Positions 1 through 11,674 of a stretch of DNA of 64,000 nucleotides are shown piece by piece (position 1 is the stretch's first letter; every line of letters begins with the position of its first letter). The translations under genes and the position numbers were made by a program. The stretch lies in the NCBI GenBank assembly GCA_015039365.1, contig WION01000119.1:1-64000 (forward strand), in the 5' to 3' direction. The stretch comes from Amanita rubescens (taxonomy: Eukaryota > Basidiomycota > Agaricomycetes > Agaricales > Amanitaceae). The notes below the pieces were generated by a model. The model searched no databases. It saw only the letters and a program-made list of their open reading frames with translations, and was not told where the DNA came from.

Positions 1-117
1 GGACTATCAGACTTTCAGCTTACATAGTACGGGGCGACCGCAAGACAGAAAATTTAAACACTATGATTCGATTTACTTAAATCCAATCTACATGCGAGCG
101 TGATACGGTGGCGCAAC

Positions 118-2325
118 TCAAACAACCATATCCCCCAAGCTACGCATGTTGTCTAATTTTCGCCTTTTAGGATTCGGAGATGGAGATCCAGGATCTGCGG
201 GAAGTTGGAGATTTGGCTCGCCAACATGGACGAGAGGCCGCTGAGGCGAGAACTCCGAAGCCGAAGCTGCTTTCTGGTCGCCGGAAGCGTCAAAGACTAT
301 TTCGTCGTTCCTCCCTTTCAAACACTTCCCGCGTTCTTTGCAAGGATCTTGCCTTTGCTTCGCCTCCGCCTTTGTTTTAGGGTCATCGTTAGGTTGAGAC
401 TTGGACAGATTTTCGATGGCTTTATCGATGATGTGGATGATTTGGTCGTGAATGGTATAATACTCGAGTTTGCGATGCTCATAAGCAAGTATCATAATGC
501 GCAGCCATTGGACCATCATATTTTTAAGAGGCTCGAAATATGGATGGAAATTGGCTAGAATATCATTGTTCATCCTTTCGTTTTGGATAAAAAGCTGTCT
601 CTTCTTTGCATATATGAGGTATGGGTCGTCCGAATTGAAATAGCTGTGGAGGAGATTCTGTAATTTTTTATCTTTGGGGCTGTCTTCCAGCAGCTCCGTG
701 CGCAACATATTTATCCCCGGGCCTTTGCGAATCAAGCAAATGAATGTTAAAACCCAAAACAGCGACTCGATATCGTTAATAGCTCCACGACGCCATGTTT
801 CATTGAAACCTTTTGGACTCCCGAATATCGGAGCTTGATCTAATACTTCAACACTGATGAAAGGTAGAGCTCCCTGGAAATTTTTGGCTTGTAACAGGCC
901 GAGCGCCTTGACGGATAGAAATTGTGCCGTTTGATGACCTGGTCTGGCCTCATGTGTAGAAAAATCGGGCGAAGCCTTGACCTAGCGGCTGCTTAATAAT
1001 CGGGAGAAAGTTTTTGGGGATTTGAAGCCTACCTGATGGTGCCAGCCTATATCAGCGAGTTTTATTGCACGATTAGTGTCTAGGCCAAAATATTTTATGC
1101 GAATTCGCACAACAGACGCAATGTAATTAAACGCGTGGCAAAGGTTCTTATCTGGTAAGGATGCGATGCAAGCCTCAAGGACTTCTTCATCAATCGACGG
1201 GAACTGTCCTGAAGCGCGACACATTGTCTTCAGGTTCTGGACTTCCTCGGGGTTGACACTGGGCGTCACCCTTGTCGTCGAGGAGCTTACTACTTTCGCG
1301 TGATCCAAGTCAATGAGCCGCCCTTCCATAGTTATGATGTTCTCGATGCTAATATCGCGAAGACCGCTGTAGTACAAATGCTTATGTCCTTACAAAGTTC
1401 TCGTTAGAAGATTCATGCCCTTAGCTATTCAATCGCTTACCCAAGAGAATGTCACGGATAACTCGGAGAAGCTCATTTAGATCCTTGAAATGTCGGAGCG
1501 GCCAACCCGTATATGTGTGCGTAATTGGCGTGGGGACTCGAGACACCGGCGACACTGTATCAGCATAGATAAACCGTTTTGCGTTCGGATACAGCGGCGC
1601 TTTTAGGTGATCCCTATGTTCATCTTCCAAAAACCGTTTTCGCGAACCTTCCTGGGGAAAGAAATGTCCCGCTTTCAGGCCACAGCGTATATGTTCCAGC
1701 GCAGAGTCCCTTTTACTATCCACGGCCTGTATATCCTCGTCGGAGAAGTTACGATCTTCCCATGAAGGAACACGACGATATCTTTCGCCCTCCGGCATGA
1801 AGCTCAGCGGTACATCTTTAGCTCGTTGATACGGGCGCCAATAACGCTTGAGCACAAAGAATCAGCGTAAAGAACAATGACGGCTGGTAGCAAACACCTC
1901 ATTGGTATTAAAGGGCGTTGCTTTTCGTATGACTTCCCAAACTAACGTCGCTCGCCCGCACATGACCTCGGCACGACTGACGAAAATGGCAGCGACAGTA
2001 ATGATCTTGTTGCGCTCTCCTTCCACACTCGACGGAACACCTATTTCCCAATGGGTTTTTGCCGAGTTCGGTTTGAAAAATCCTGCCTCATCACCAACGA
2101 GATACGAGACTTTAGCTTCGCCGCTTTCGGGGTCATATACTTTCATGTGATACCCCAACCGATCTGACAAGGCTCTAAGATAGGGAGCGCAGCAATGACT
2201 TGGATAAACTTCGGCAAGTCCGTGTGTATCAGTTGATCGGGTCTAGCGAGAAGCCCCGACCTATAGTCGTTGAAGAACAAAGTACTAGTAAACGATGGTA
2301 CAACAAGACCAAATAGTAGAGTCAC
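118..2325 (-). pseudogene. FunK1 fungal-type protein kinase, copy A (5'-truncated, decayed)
   Basis: Reading down from 2325, the pieces match FunK1 kinases in order: end of the N-terminal domain (2143-2325), N-lobe exon (1862-2170), the KRYWRPY exon (1421-1855), the catalytic exon (982-1377, with LIDLDHAK in place of DFG) and a C-terminal exon running from about 965 to 118. The first exon and the 5' half of the second, present in copy C, are missing. A one-base deletion near 2150-2160 breaks the frame between IGW and HMKVYDP. In the catalytic loop nine bases are lost, so HRD has become LRD. The splice donor before the GTLPF-type segment reads GC instead of GT, but the intron is open in frame. 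A kinase relic; expression of a partial protein cannot be excluded. Confidence 0.8.
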
Positions 2326-2660
2326 TTACTTATGCGCCAAACAAAGACAGAGCACAATGCTATTACATGGACTTTCAAGTCGAAATGTTGGTCCATGACT
2401 AAAGGAAAAGTTTTTTCTTCTGGACGCTCCCGGAAAGGTGTTTCGGCAGGAATTTGGTGACTCGGGAACCGAGTTTTTTCCATCGGATAGAAGCAGCGTT
2501 GTCCAGACTCCATTCGGCATGCCAACGTAAAAACACTATCAGGTTCCGAGCCTTAAAAGTCCCTCTATTGCATGTACACTGTACAGGGAATACGGGATCA
2601 TATCCTATAACTTGTCTCAGAATTTTTGGGTTGTTCGGGCCCCAGATAAGTGAAGTTTGA
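2282..2660. repeat. Intergenic module of the FunK1 tandem array, copy 1
   Basis: This non-coding segment starts where kinase homology of copy A stops. It recurs at about 5085-5420 and 8925-9260, with shared stretches such as ACAAGACCAAA, CTTTTTCTTCTGGACGCTCC and GACTCGGGAA. Beside the intact copy C it lies upstream of the start codon, so in copies A and B it has been brought up against the middle of the gene by a deletion of about 1.1 kb. ORFs here overlap in several frames and look accidental. Confidence 0.65.
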
Positions 2661-2877
2661 TTATCCCGACTTTGGTCGCCATAACGTTACTCTGTAGGAC
2701 GAGTCTTGCTATGCGACGCCTAGAATATATTCGGATAGGACTAGGTGTAAAAACCAGAAAAAGGGATAAGCTCGACTATCAGACTTTCAGTTGCAGAAAA
2801 TTCAAACACTACGATTCGATTCGTAAAGAATTTAAATCCAATGTTACGTGAGCGAGATACAGTGGCGTAACTTAAAT

Positions 2878-5030
2878 AACCACGTCCCCCAAGCTTTGAA
2901 TGTTCTCTACTTTTGCCTTTTGGGATTCGGAGACGGGGATCCAGGGTCTGTAGGAAGTTGAAGACTTGACTCGCCAACATGAACAAGGAGGGGTCGCTGA
3001 GGCGAGAACTCCGAAGCCGAAGCTGCTTTCTGGTCGCCGGAAGCGTCAAAGACTATTTCGTCGTTCCTCCCTTTCAAACACTTTACGCGTTCTTTGCAAG
3101 GATCTTGCCTTCACTTCGCCTCCGCCTTTGTTTTAGGGTCATCGTTAGGTTGAGACTTGGACAGATTTTCGATGGCTTTATCGATGATGTGGATGATTTG
3201 GTCGTGAATGGTATAATACTCGAGTTTGCGATGCTCATAAGCAAGTATCATGATGCGCAGCCATTGGACCATCATATTTTTAAGAGGCTCGAAATATGGA
3301 TGGAAGTTGGCTAGAATATCATTGCTCATCCTTTTGTTTTGGGTAAAAAGTTGTCTCTTGTTCGCATATATGAGACATGGGTCGTCCGAATTGAAATATC
3401 TGTGGAGGAGATTCTGTAATTTTTCATCTTTGGGGCTGTCTTCCAGCAGCTCCGTGCGCAATATATTTATCTCCGGGCCTTTGCGAACCAAGCAAATGAA
3501 TGTTAAAACCCAAAACAGCGACTCGATATCGTTAATAGCTCCACGACACCATGTTTCATTGAAACCTTTTGGACTCCCGAATATCGGAGCTTGATCTAAT
3601 ACTTCAACACTGATGAAAGGTAGAGCTCCCTGGAAATTTTTGGCTTGTAACAGGCCGAGCGCCTTGACGAATGAAAATCGTACCGTCTGATGACCTGGTC
3701 TGGCCTCATGTGTAGAAAAATCGGGCGAAGCCTTGACCTAGCGACTGCTCAATAACCGGGAGAAAAACATGTCAATTTAAGGCCCACCTGGTAGTGCCAG
3801 CCTATGTCAGCGAGTTTTATTTCGCGATCAGTCCTTAGGCCGAAATGATGCGCCCAAAAGTCCACAGTGTCCATGATAACCCTCGCAGCATCAGTGCTTC
3901 TCATCCCAGGGAAGTATTTCAGGAATTTCACAAGGACTTCATCAGCAATCAAATAGTCGTCGTTGAGAAGAGTACTCTTCAAGCGTCGAATATCCTCGTG
4001 GCTGACGCTATACGTCATCCTTGTTGCCTTTGAGTTAACTGCTTTGGCGTGATCCAAGTCAATAAGCCGCCCTACTGTCTCATCGTTTTGAGACATAATT
4101 ATGACGTTCTCAATGCCGATATCGCGACGGAGTACGATACCTTTATAATACAAATGCTTATGTCCTTACAAAGTTCTCGTTAGAAGATTTATGCCAACAG
4201 CTATTCAATTGCTTACCCAAGAGAACGTCACGGATAACTCGGAGAAATTCATTTAGATCCTTGAAATGTCGAAGAGGCCAACCCGTATATGTGTGCGTAA
4301 TTGGCGTGCAGAGTCGAGACGCCAGCGCCACCCTATTAGCATAGATAAAACGTTTTGCCTTCGGATCCAACGGCGCTTTTAGGTGATCTCTATGTTCGTC
4401 TTCCACAAACTGTTTTCGCGAACCTTCCTTGGGAAAGGGATGTTCCAGCGTAGTGTCCTTTTCACTATCCACGGCATGTATATCCTCGTCGGAGAAGATA
4501 CGATCTTCCCATGAAGGATATCTTTCGCCCTCCGGCATGAAGCTCAACGATACATCTTTAGCATGTTGATACGGGCGCCTTGAATAATGCTTGAGCACGA
4601 AGAATCGGCGTAAATGAGTACGAGTATAAGAACGATAACAGCTGGTAGCAAGCTAACCTCGTGGGTATTGAAGGGCGTTGCTTTTCGTAAAACTAACGTC
4701 GCTCGCCCGGACATGACCTCGGCACGACTGACGGAAATGGCAGCGAGAGTAATGACCTTCTCGCGCTCTCCTTCCACCCTCGACGAGACATCGATTTCCC
4801 AATGGGTTTTGGTCAAGCTCGGTTTGAAATATTCTGCCTCGTCACCAACGGGGTGTGAGACTATAGCTTCACCGCTTTCGGGGTCATATACTTTCATGTG
4901 AGCATCCAACAGATCTGACAAGGCTCTAAAATGAAAAGTGCGGCAATGACTTGGATAAGCTTCCGCGGGTCCGTGTGTATGTTGATTGAGTTTAGCGTGG
5001 AAAAGAGGCCCGGCCTATCGTTGAAGAATA
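2878..5030 (-). pseudogene. FunK1 fungal-type protein kinase, copy B (5'-truncated, decayed)
   Basis: Collinear with copy A and truncated at the same place. Blocks are 4544-4921 (N-lobe), 4158-4598 (KHYSRRPYQ exon), 3749-4153 (catalytic exon) and 2878-3700 (C-terminal lobe). Damage visible in the sequence: the same one-base deletion as copy A ahead of HMKVYDP; four residues (WEVI) lost from the RATLVWEVIRK segment; HRD changed to RRD by a His-to-Arg codon change; and a TGA at 3111 where copy C has CGA and copy A has CAA, cutting off about 75 C-terminal residues. The remaining reading frame continues past that stop. DLD is kept. The donor before the GTLPF-type exon is still GT. Confidence 0.8.
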
Positions 5031-5084
5031 CCGCATCTTAAAAGGACAATGCAAAAGCGATCCGGCCGCCGGCCAACTGGGTAC

Positions 5085-5420
5085 TAAACGATATTATACA
5101 ATAACAATCACTTGTGCGGCCCAGTCCCAAAAGTCAAAAAGGGACGCACCGGCAGCACAATGATTTTATGCGGACCCTCATGACAAGGTGTTTCGGCAGC
5201 AATTCAGTGAGTGACTCTAGTGACTCTGGAAGCGAGTTTTTTTCCCCTTTAGATGGAAGCGCGGGCGTCACGGTCAACGTGCCAACGTGAAAATTGTCGA
5301 AACGCTATCAGGTTCCGAGCCTTAAATTTCGCTTTATTGCGTGGGGATCCAATATCCAATACTGGATCATATCCTATAAATTCTCTCAATTTTTGGGTCG
5401 TTCGGGCTTGATAAGTAGCA
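5085..5420. repeat. Intergenic module of the FunK1 tandem array, copy 2
   Basis: Second occurrence of the module described at 2282-2660. It shares CAATCACTT, GTCAAAAAGGGACGCACCGG and a run of T following ACTCTGG..GCGAG with the module at 8925-9260. It directly abuts the truncated 5' edge of FunK1 copy B. Confidence 0.6.
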
Positions 5421-5609
5421 ATATCAGTCGTAAAGGACGAGTCTTGCTATGCGACTGGGTGTAAAATCCAGTCGGAGAAAGGAATAAGTTGAAGCTCGAC
5501 TTTCAGCTTACATGTGACTAGTACGAGCTGACCACAAGGCAGAAAATTCAAACACTATGATTCGATTCGTAAAGAAATGTTACATGCGAGCGTAATACAG
5601 TGTCGCAAC

Positions 5610-8600
5610 TCAAATCACCATGTCCCCCAGGCCTTGTATGTTCTCTAACTTTTGCCTTTTAGGATTCGGAGATGGAGACCCGGGTTCTGCAGGAAGTTGA
5701 AGACTTGACCCGACACCAGAAACACGGATGGGTCGTTGAGGCGAGAACTCCAAAGCCGAAGCTGCTTTCTGGTCGCCGGAAGCGTCAAAAGCCGCTTCGT
5801 CGCTCCTCCCTTTGAACCACTTCATGCGTTCTTTGCGAAGATCTTGCCTTCGCTTCGCCTCCACCTTTGTTTTAGGGTCTTCGTTAAGTTGAGACTTGGA
5901 CAGATTCTCGATGGCTTGATCGACGATGTGAATGATTTGGTCGTGGATGGTGTAATACTCGGACTTGCGATGCTTGTAAGCAAATATCATAATGCACAGC
6001 CATTGGTCCACCATATTTTTAAGAGGTTCGAAATATGGATGGAAGTTGGCTAGAATATCTTTGTTCATCCTGTCTTTTCGGTTAAAAAGCCGTTTCTTGT
6101 TCCCACATACGACAAATTCGTTGTCCGAATCGAAATAGCTGTGGAGAAGATCCTGTAATTCTTTGTCTTTGGGGTTGTCTTCCAACAGCTCCGTGCGCAA
6201 CATATTTATCCCTGGCCCTTTGCGAACCAAGCAAATAAATATCAAGACCCAAAAAAGCGATTCAACATCGTTAATAGCTTCATGACACCATTGTTCTTCG
6301 AAGCCTTTCGGATCTTCAAACATTGGAGCTTCTTCTAATACTTCAACACTCATGAAAGGTAGAGTTCCCTGAAGAATTTTGGCTTGTAAACAGACCGAGC
6401 ACATTTATGGACAAAAATCGTACCGTTTGATGGCCAGGTCTGGCCTGATGTGCAGAAAAATCGGGCGAAGCCTTGATCTAGCGACCGCTCAATAACTGAG
6501 ATAAGAATTGTGTAGATTTGAAGCTTACCTGATGATGCCAGCCCATATCAGTGAGCTTTATTTCACGACTAATGTCTAGGCCAAAATGTTCTACCCGAAT
6601 TCCCACAACAGACGTAATATAATTAAACGCGTGGCTAAGGTCCTTATCTGGTATGGATGCGATGCAAGCCTCTAAGACTTCTTCATCAATCGAGGGGAAC
6701 CGTTTTGAAAGACGACACATTGTCTTGAAGTCCTGGACTTCCTCGTAGCTGACATTCGGCGTCACCCTTGTCTTCGATGAGCTGACTACTTTCGCGTGAT
6801 CCAAGTCAATGAGCCGCCCTACTGTCTCATCGTTTCGAGGCATAATTATGATGTTCTCAATGCTGATATCGCGATGGAGTACGAGACCGTTGTAGTACAA
6901 ATGTTTATGTTCTTACAAAGTTCTCGTTAGAAGATCCATGCCCTTAGTTATTCAATCGCTTACCCAAGAGAATGTCACGGATAACTCGGAGAAGCTCATT
7001 TAGATCCTTAAAATGTCGGAGAGGCCAACCCGTATATGTGTGCATAATTTGCGTGTGGACTCGAGACACCGGCTTCACCTCATCAGCATAAATAAAACGT
7101 TTTGCATTCGGATCCAGTGTCGCTTTTAGGTGGTCCCAATTGTCGTCTTCCATGAATCGTTTTCGCGAACCTTCCTGAGGAGAGAAATGTACGGTCTTCA
7201 GGCCGCGGCGGATATGTTCCAGCGTAGAGTCATTTTCATTATCCGCGACCTGTATATCCTCGTCGGAGAAGATACGATCTTCCCATGAAGGAACTTTACG
7301 ATATCTTTCGCCCTCCGGCATGAAGCTCGGCAGTATATCTTCACCGTTTTTGGCTTGTTGATACGGGCGCCAATAGCGCTTGAGCACGAAGATCTAGCGT
7401 AGATGAGTGCGAGAATAAAAAGATAACAGCTTGTAGTCGTCTGACCTCATTGATATCAAAATTCGGTGCTTTTCGTATGACTTCCCAAACTAACGTCGCT
7501 CGCCCGGACATGACCTCGGCACGACTGATGGAAATGGCAGCGATAGTGATGACCGTCTCGCGCTGTCCTTCTACCCTCGACGGAACATCGATTTCCCAAT
7601 GAGTTTTGGCCAAGTTCGGTTTGAAAAATCTTGCCTCGTCACCAACAAGATAGGAGACTTTAGCCTCACGGCTTACGGGGTCATATACTTTCATGTGAGG
7701 ATCCCAACCGATCCGACAAGGCTTCAAAATGGAAAGCGCGGCAATGACTTGGATAAACTTCCGCGGATCCGTGTGTATGTTGATCGAGTCTAGCGTGAAA
7801 AAAAGGCCCGATCTATCGTTGAAAAACACCGTGAGCGCATCGCCGCATAGTAAGAGGGCAATGCAAAAGCGACGGTCCAGCTGTTCCCGAAGGGCGAGAC
7901 GAATGTAACAGCACGTTTGAACGAAACCCTGCTCAAACAATTCTTTGGTATTGGCTTTCTTTATTTCGACAGGTATATGAACCTGTCGCCACCAAATACT
8001 CTGCTGTCCCTCCTAAGATTTCGATTAGTAATCTGTGCGTCAAACGAGTAGCATGTCATACCAATTTTTCCTGCTCTGGGCTTGATGGTAGGGGGACCGA
8101 TTGTCTTGCTTCCTGTTCTAGCACGCGAACCTCTTCCTCCAATTTCTTAACTACCATTGGCCTGGACACGAAAAGGAGATCCGGTCGGGCGTCCGCTGAC
8201 TCCTGGCTTGATTCCGGTGATTTGTCATGGCGGTCGTACCATTGTCCTTCCAAACAATTCTTCGTCCCATCCGGAACCGCGGCGCGAATCGCTTCAGCTG
8301 CAGTTAGGAAGGGCTGATAGAACAATGATTCTCTAGCGTCCTTCGCGGTTGGAAAGCCTTTCCAACGCTGTTGCGTCGCAGAATAATTTCCAGTGTTTTT
8401 GACGCTGGCAAAGATGGCGTCGAGCGTTTCACTTGGAACGGGAAGAAGGGTTTCCAGAAGGTTGTCGGTATCGCAAATTCGCACATGTCCGGAAAGCTCG
8501 GCGGCTACCGCATCGAGGACGGCCTTAACCTTCTCTTTCATTCGCAAGACCGACCTGCTGTGTATATGGAACAAGATGGGAGTGTCCGAATGGGTAACGT

Positions 8601-8655
8601 GAGATTGACTGTAAGCCATGACGATAGAGCAGACGACTGACCTGTAATGAGACAA
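5610..8655 (-). CDS. FunK1 fungal-type serine/threonine protein kinase, copy C (complete)
   Basis: Six exons give an uninterrupted 928-residue protein: 8062-8655, 7446-8012, 6964-7393, 6529-6911, 6424-6477, 5610-6368; introns are 49-55 bases with GT-AG ends. Residues 1-380 form the FunK1 N-terminal domain (WYDRHDKSPES, WWRQVHIPVEIK, LREQLDRRFCIALLLCG, IGWDPHMKVYDP). The kinase domain starts at VLKRYWRPY and carries HRDISIEN (catalytic loop) and LIDLDHAK (DLD for DFG, as usual in the family), then RPGHQT|GTLPFMSVEVL and DVESLFWVL. The C-terminus is basic and Pro/Ser-rich. FunK1 kinases are a fungus-specific, often expanded family whose substrates are largely unknown. This is the only copy in the window with HRD, the N-terminal exons and no frame break, so it is the likely functional parent of A and B. 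Confidence 0.88.
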
Positions 8656-8924
8656 TTTATACGTTCAGAAAATGCGGAATTTGAATCTGGATTAGTTGAT
8701 TATCGATGGGGTTGGAGGTCGCAATAACCTCGTGTTGGAATGCCACTATGTCCGGTGAAAGTCAAGTATTAACTCGATTTTACCAATTCAACCTATCATC
8801 AATGTAGACGTGTTACACATTGAACTAAATCCAACTCACGTGGACGATTCTCGAGGTCTGAACTAACGACAATACGAACGACTTGTCCAGTGGCGCGCGA
8901 CTATGACGGTGCCACGCGACTGAG

Positions 8925-9260
8925 TAAACGACGGATCAACAAGACCAAACAATATCAAGTCGAGTCATAACAATCACTTTGCGGCCGTGTCCAAAAAATC
9001 AAAAAGGGACGCACCGGCACAATGCTAATACACGGACTTTGAAATGTTGGTCCAATGACTTGAAAGAAAAAAACTTTTTCTTCTGGACGCTCCCAGCCAG
9101 GAATTTCGGCAGCAATTCTGTGAGTGACTCGGGAAACGAGTTTTTTTTTCTTCCTTCAGATGGAAGCGTTAACTGTCCGTTAACGTGCCAGCGTGAAAAT
9201 TGTCGAAACGCCACAGTAAAAGCCACGACCAGGGAATAGGGGATCATAAATTCTCTTCGT
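8925..9260. repeat. Intergenic module of the FunK1 tandem array, copy 3
   Basis: Third occurrence of the module at 2282-2660 and 5085-5420, lying about 270 bases upstream of the copy C start codon. It includes a T-rich run at 9138-9150 and the segment GTCAAAAAGGGACGCACCGG-like at 9000-9020. Its distance from the coding region here gives the ancestral arrangement used to infer the deletions in copies A and B. Confidence 0.6.
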
Positions 9261-9480
9261 GTTCTCGAATCATGCTTTTTTTCAGGTTTAACTGCTCAAT
9301 GCGGCTCTGCGAGCTTTCAGAAATAAAAGCGACGCGCCGTCAAAATCCAGAAGAACAAATGGAGATATGGTAACCAACTTCACGCAATTACGAAAACATT
9401 GTCCACCAACATTCTCGAATCATTCCAAGATGGCTATTTCGGCCCACCCCTGTGTTCTCGGCTTCAGGCGAACTGGCTTC

Positions 9481-9892
9481 GCCGAAGTCCGAAGGCACGT
9501 TTCGTTCATTGAATAAATGGAGAAAAGGTACTTGTGAACACCAGCTTCGTTTGATTTGGAGCAGCGTCGAGCCAAGATCCAGAAGCGCGTTTGGCATAAT
9601 GGAAGTGGGATAATGCCTGTCCATAGTTCTTGGTATCGAAAGAAGTGCCGCAGCACGAACTTTCCTTGTTCTTAGCGTTCACTAAAGCGCCGTTCAAACT
9701 TCGCTCCATGATACCGTTACTTGGAGTTTCAAATTCGAGGTCTATCTACGCCTTGTCCTCAACTTGGTAATTTCGCACAACGGTATACGAAGTAGATATG
9801 TACTAGCAGTATTTGTAATTGATCTTAGCCAGTCCCGGTGACCACCGAAGTCCGATAGCACGTTTTGTTCATTGAATAAATGGAGAAAAGTC
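9481..9892. repeat. Direct repeat pair of about 46 bases
   Basis: The stretch 9481-9526, beginning CGAAGTCCGA and ending AATAAATGGAGAAAAG, recurs at 9847-9892 with three substitutions. Weaker similarity follows in both places (GTGGAAG.G.GATAA). No coding sense; a local segmental duplication or the edge of an old element. Confidence 0.6.
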
Positions 9893-11236
9893 AACGAAGT
9901 TCGCAAATGAACGTTTCATTTGGACGCATGAAGCACCGTTGAATAGTGGAAGCGAGATAACGACGGCGACGTGACGGAAAGGTTTTCGTTGCTCCTAAGC
10001 ATGAATTTCAATCCCTACCTCCTCAACTTGTGCCACTGCCAACTAGCTTCAGTGACTGTACTTACACCGATGATTTTCCTACTCTTCTAGTCCCATCATT
10101 CCCACAATTACATCAATCCTAGCTCTCCTTGTTCGACAATTTTCCGACCCGCCGGGGTACGTTGGAAAACGAATGACAAGTGTGGGGCACTACGCTGAAC
10201 ATGATTGGCGCGTCACTATCGCGATAGGTGGCCACTGCACCCGATACGATACCTTCCAAAGATAGAGCATGTCGATACTCACGGTCAAAGAGCATAAAGA
10301 GGCAAGTCGGGACCATGGCAGTGGTCACGACAAGAATCAAAAAAAAAGTGATGATGATTTGATGATGTAGGGATATAATAGGCTTATGTCGGATGCGAGC
10401 GTCCAACCGCGATTTGCGCCCGTGAGACTTGCCGCAAACCTTGTCATATGGGAAGCTCACACTTGAGACCGTCTGACCATTACTTGTTGTTCTGATATCA
10501 TTTGGCAATCCTTTAGATCTTTCTGAGCGAACTAGAAGAAGCTCTGAAATTGGCATGTGACAGTTAATACCAGAGTCGTACGCACGTTTCTGATTGCGGC
10601 TTGCTTATCTAGAGAAGCTCAGATACCAGATTCGCAGGCCACTCCATCCCCGCCTGGAATCTCTCACTAATGTATGGTGTCATCATACTTAGCCTCAAGG
10701 CGAAGAATGGAGAACGGCCAGAGGGTTGACGACGGGCGACGGTTTGCTTCTGATTGAGTCGAGACCGTCAGGGGTTCTTGACACGACAGAAGCCCCACAC
10801 ACGGCGTGATGTGTGCGGACACCGGTATGTTTCCAGAATCCAGAGAGCATAGCCAGCGCAGTGCGGCAACAGAGTGGAATAGACTCGTTTGACATGTGAG
10901 ATCCGACAGGCAAGCTGTCTGGCATTGAAGGGTCTCGTAAACAGTCTAAGGATCGACACCGCTGTCCCCAGATTTATGATTGAAAGGTAGGGCGCCCTTA
11001 TTAATATGATTACGGTTCCTCCTGCAAAGTAATTTTGCGCAGGGGGGGTGCTATCGTGACCGACGGTTCTAAAGGCGGCAAAGTCCGTTGATGGGATCAA
11101 CCTATCATCCCCATTCTATTTCAATTGAGGTGCAGCCACTGACTGCCGTGAAGCGGCGCCTTCCTCGTGCATGTGTGTTTCGCGTCTGGGTATGAAGAGT
11201 TACTATGGAAAAGGATACCCCTAGACTTTCAGACGT

Positions 11237-11462
11237 GATAAAAAAGCATAAAGCTCATGGTGAGAAATATGAACCTTGAGGGCAATATATTTTTGCCAAG
11301 GTTGGGATGATATGATATGTCAACACAGCCGATATGGGTTTACGGTATGTGTATATAACGTTATGTAGGCACTTGAGCTGGGTGAGCCAAATTAAGCAAA
11401 GAATTGAGCGCTCGTCCGCGTCAGTCGACATGTCGAGTGAGATAAGGGTAAGCGATAGATAA
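11237..11462. promoter_or_regulatory. Cluster of GATA-factor sites upstream of the GATA gene
   Basis: HGATAR-type sites occur at 11237 (TGATAA), 11441 (AGATAAG), 11454 (CGATAG) and 11458 (AGATAA), the last three within 22 bases. They lie 200-440 bases upstream of the probable start of a gene that itself encodes a GATA factor. Auto-regulation is an inference from position; GATA motifs are short and can arise by chance. A CRE-like TGACGTC is also present near 11548. Confidence 0.35.
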
Positions 11463-11674
11463 TGAAAGGGGCTCTGTATGTATACTTCTAGGTCATCACA
11501 TTAAGCCTCATGTTAGACAAAAGAATGGTGGGCTTTAATCGCGGCAGTGACGTCGGTTGTCGCCACAGGGGGCGGGCTGTGCTAGATCGATAAGTCACAT
11601 GAGGAGGGCTGAGGGCATCTCCCACGTGCGCTTCTCGGCTACCGGCGCGCCTCTTGTCGCGTTTTTTTCTTTTT

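Larger units (their letters stand above)
8656..11556. other. Gene-poor interval
   Basis: No supportable gene. It holds the third copy of the FunK1 intergenic module (8925-9260), a pair of direct repeats (9481-9526 and 9847-9892), and an isolated minus-strand ORF at 10119-10556 (145 codons, one hydrophobic stretch, no recognisable family) that I leave uncalled. The right end is the upstream region of the GATA gene. Confidence 0.55.

Noticed and set aside
6369..6423. Apparent one-base frameshift in FunK1 copy C relative to copies A and B in the stretch before GTLPFMS.
   Set aside because: The segment is a 55-base intron with GTACGA donor and TTCTTCAG acceptor in phase 0. Only copy A, whose donor is mutated, reads through it.
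10119..10556. 145-codon minus-strand ORF with one hydrophobic segment.
   Set aside because: No homology recognised, no introns or neighbours that support it, and it sits in a region where overlapping ORFs are common.
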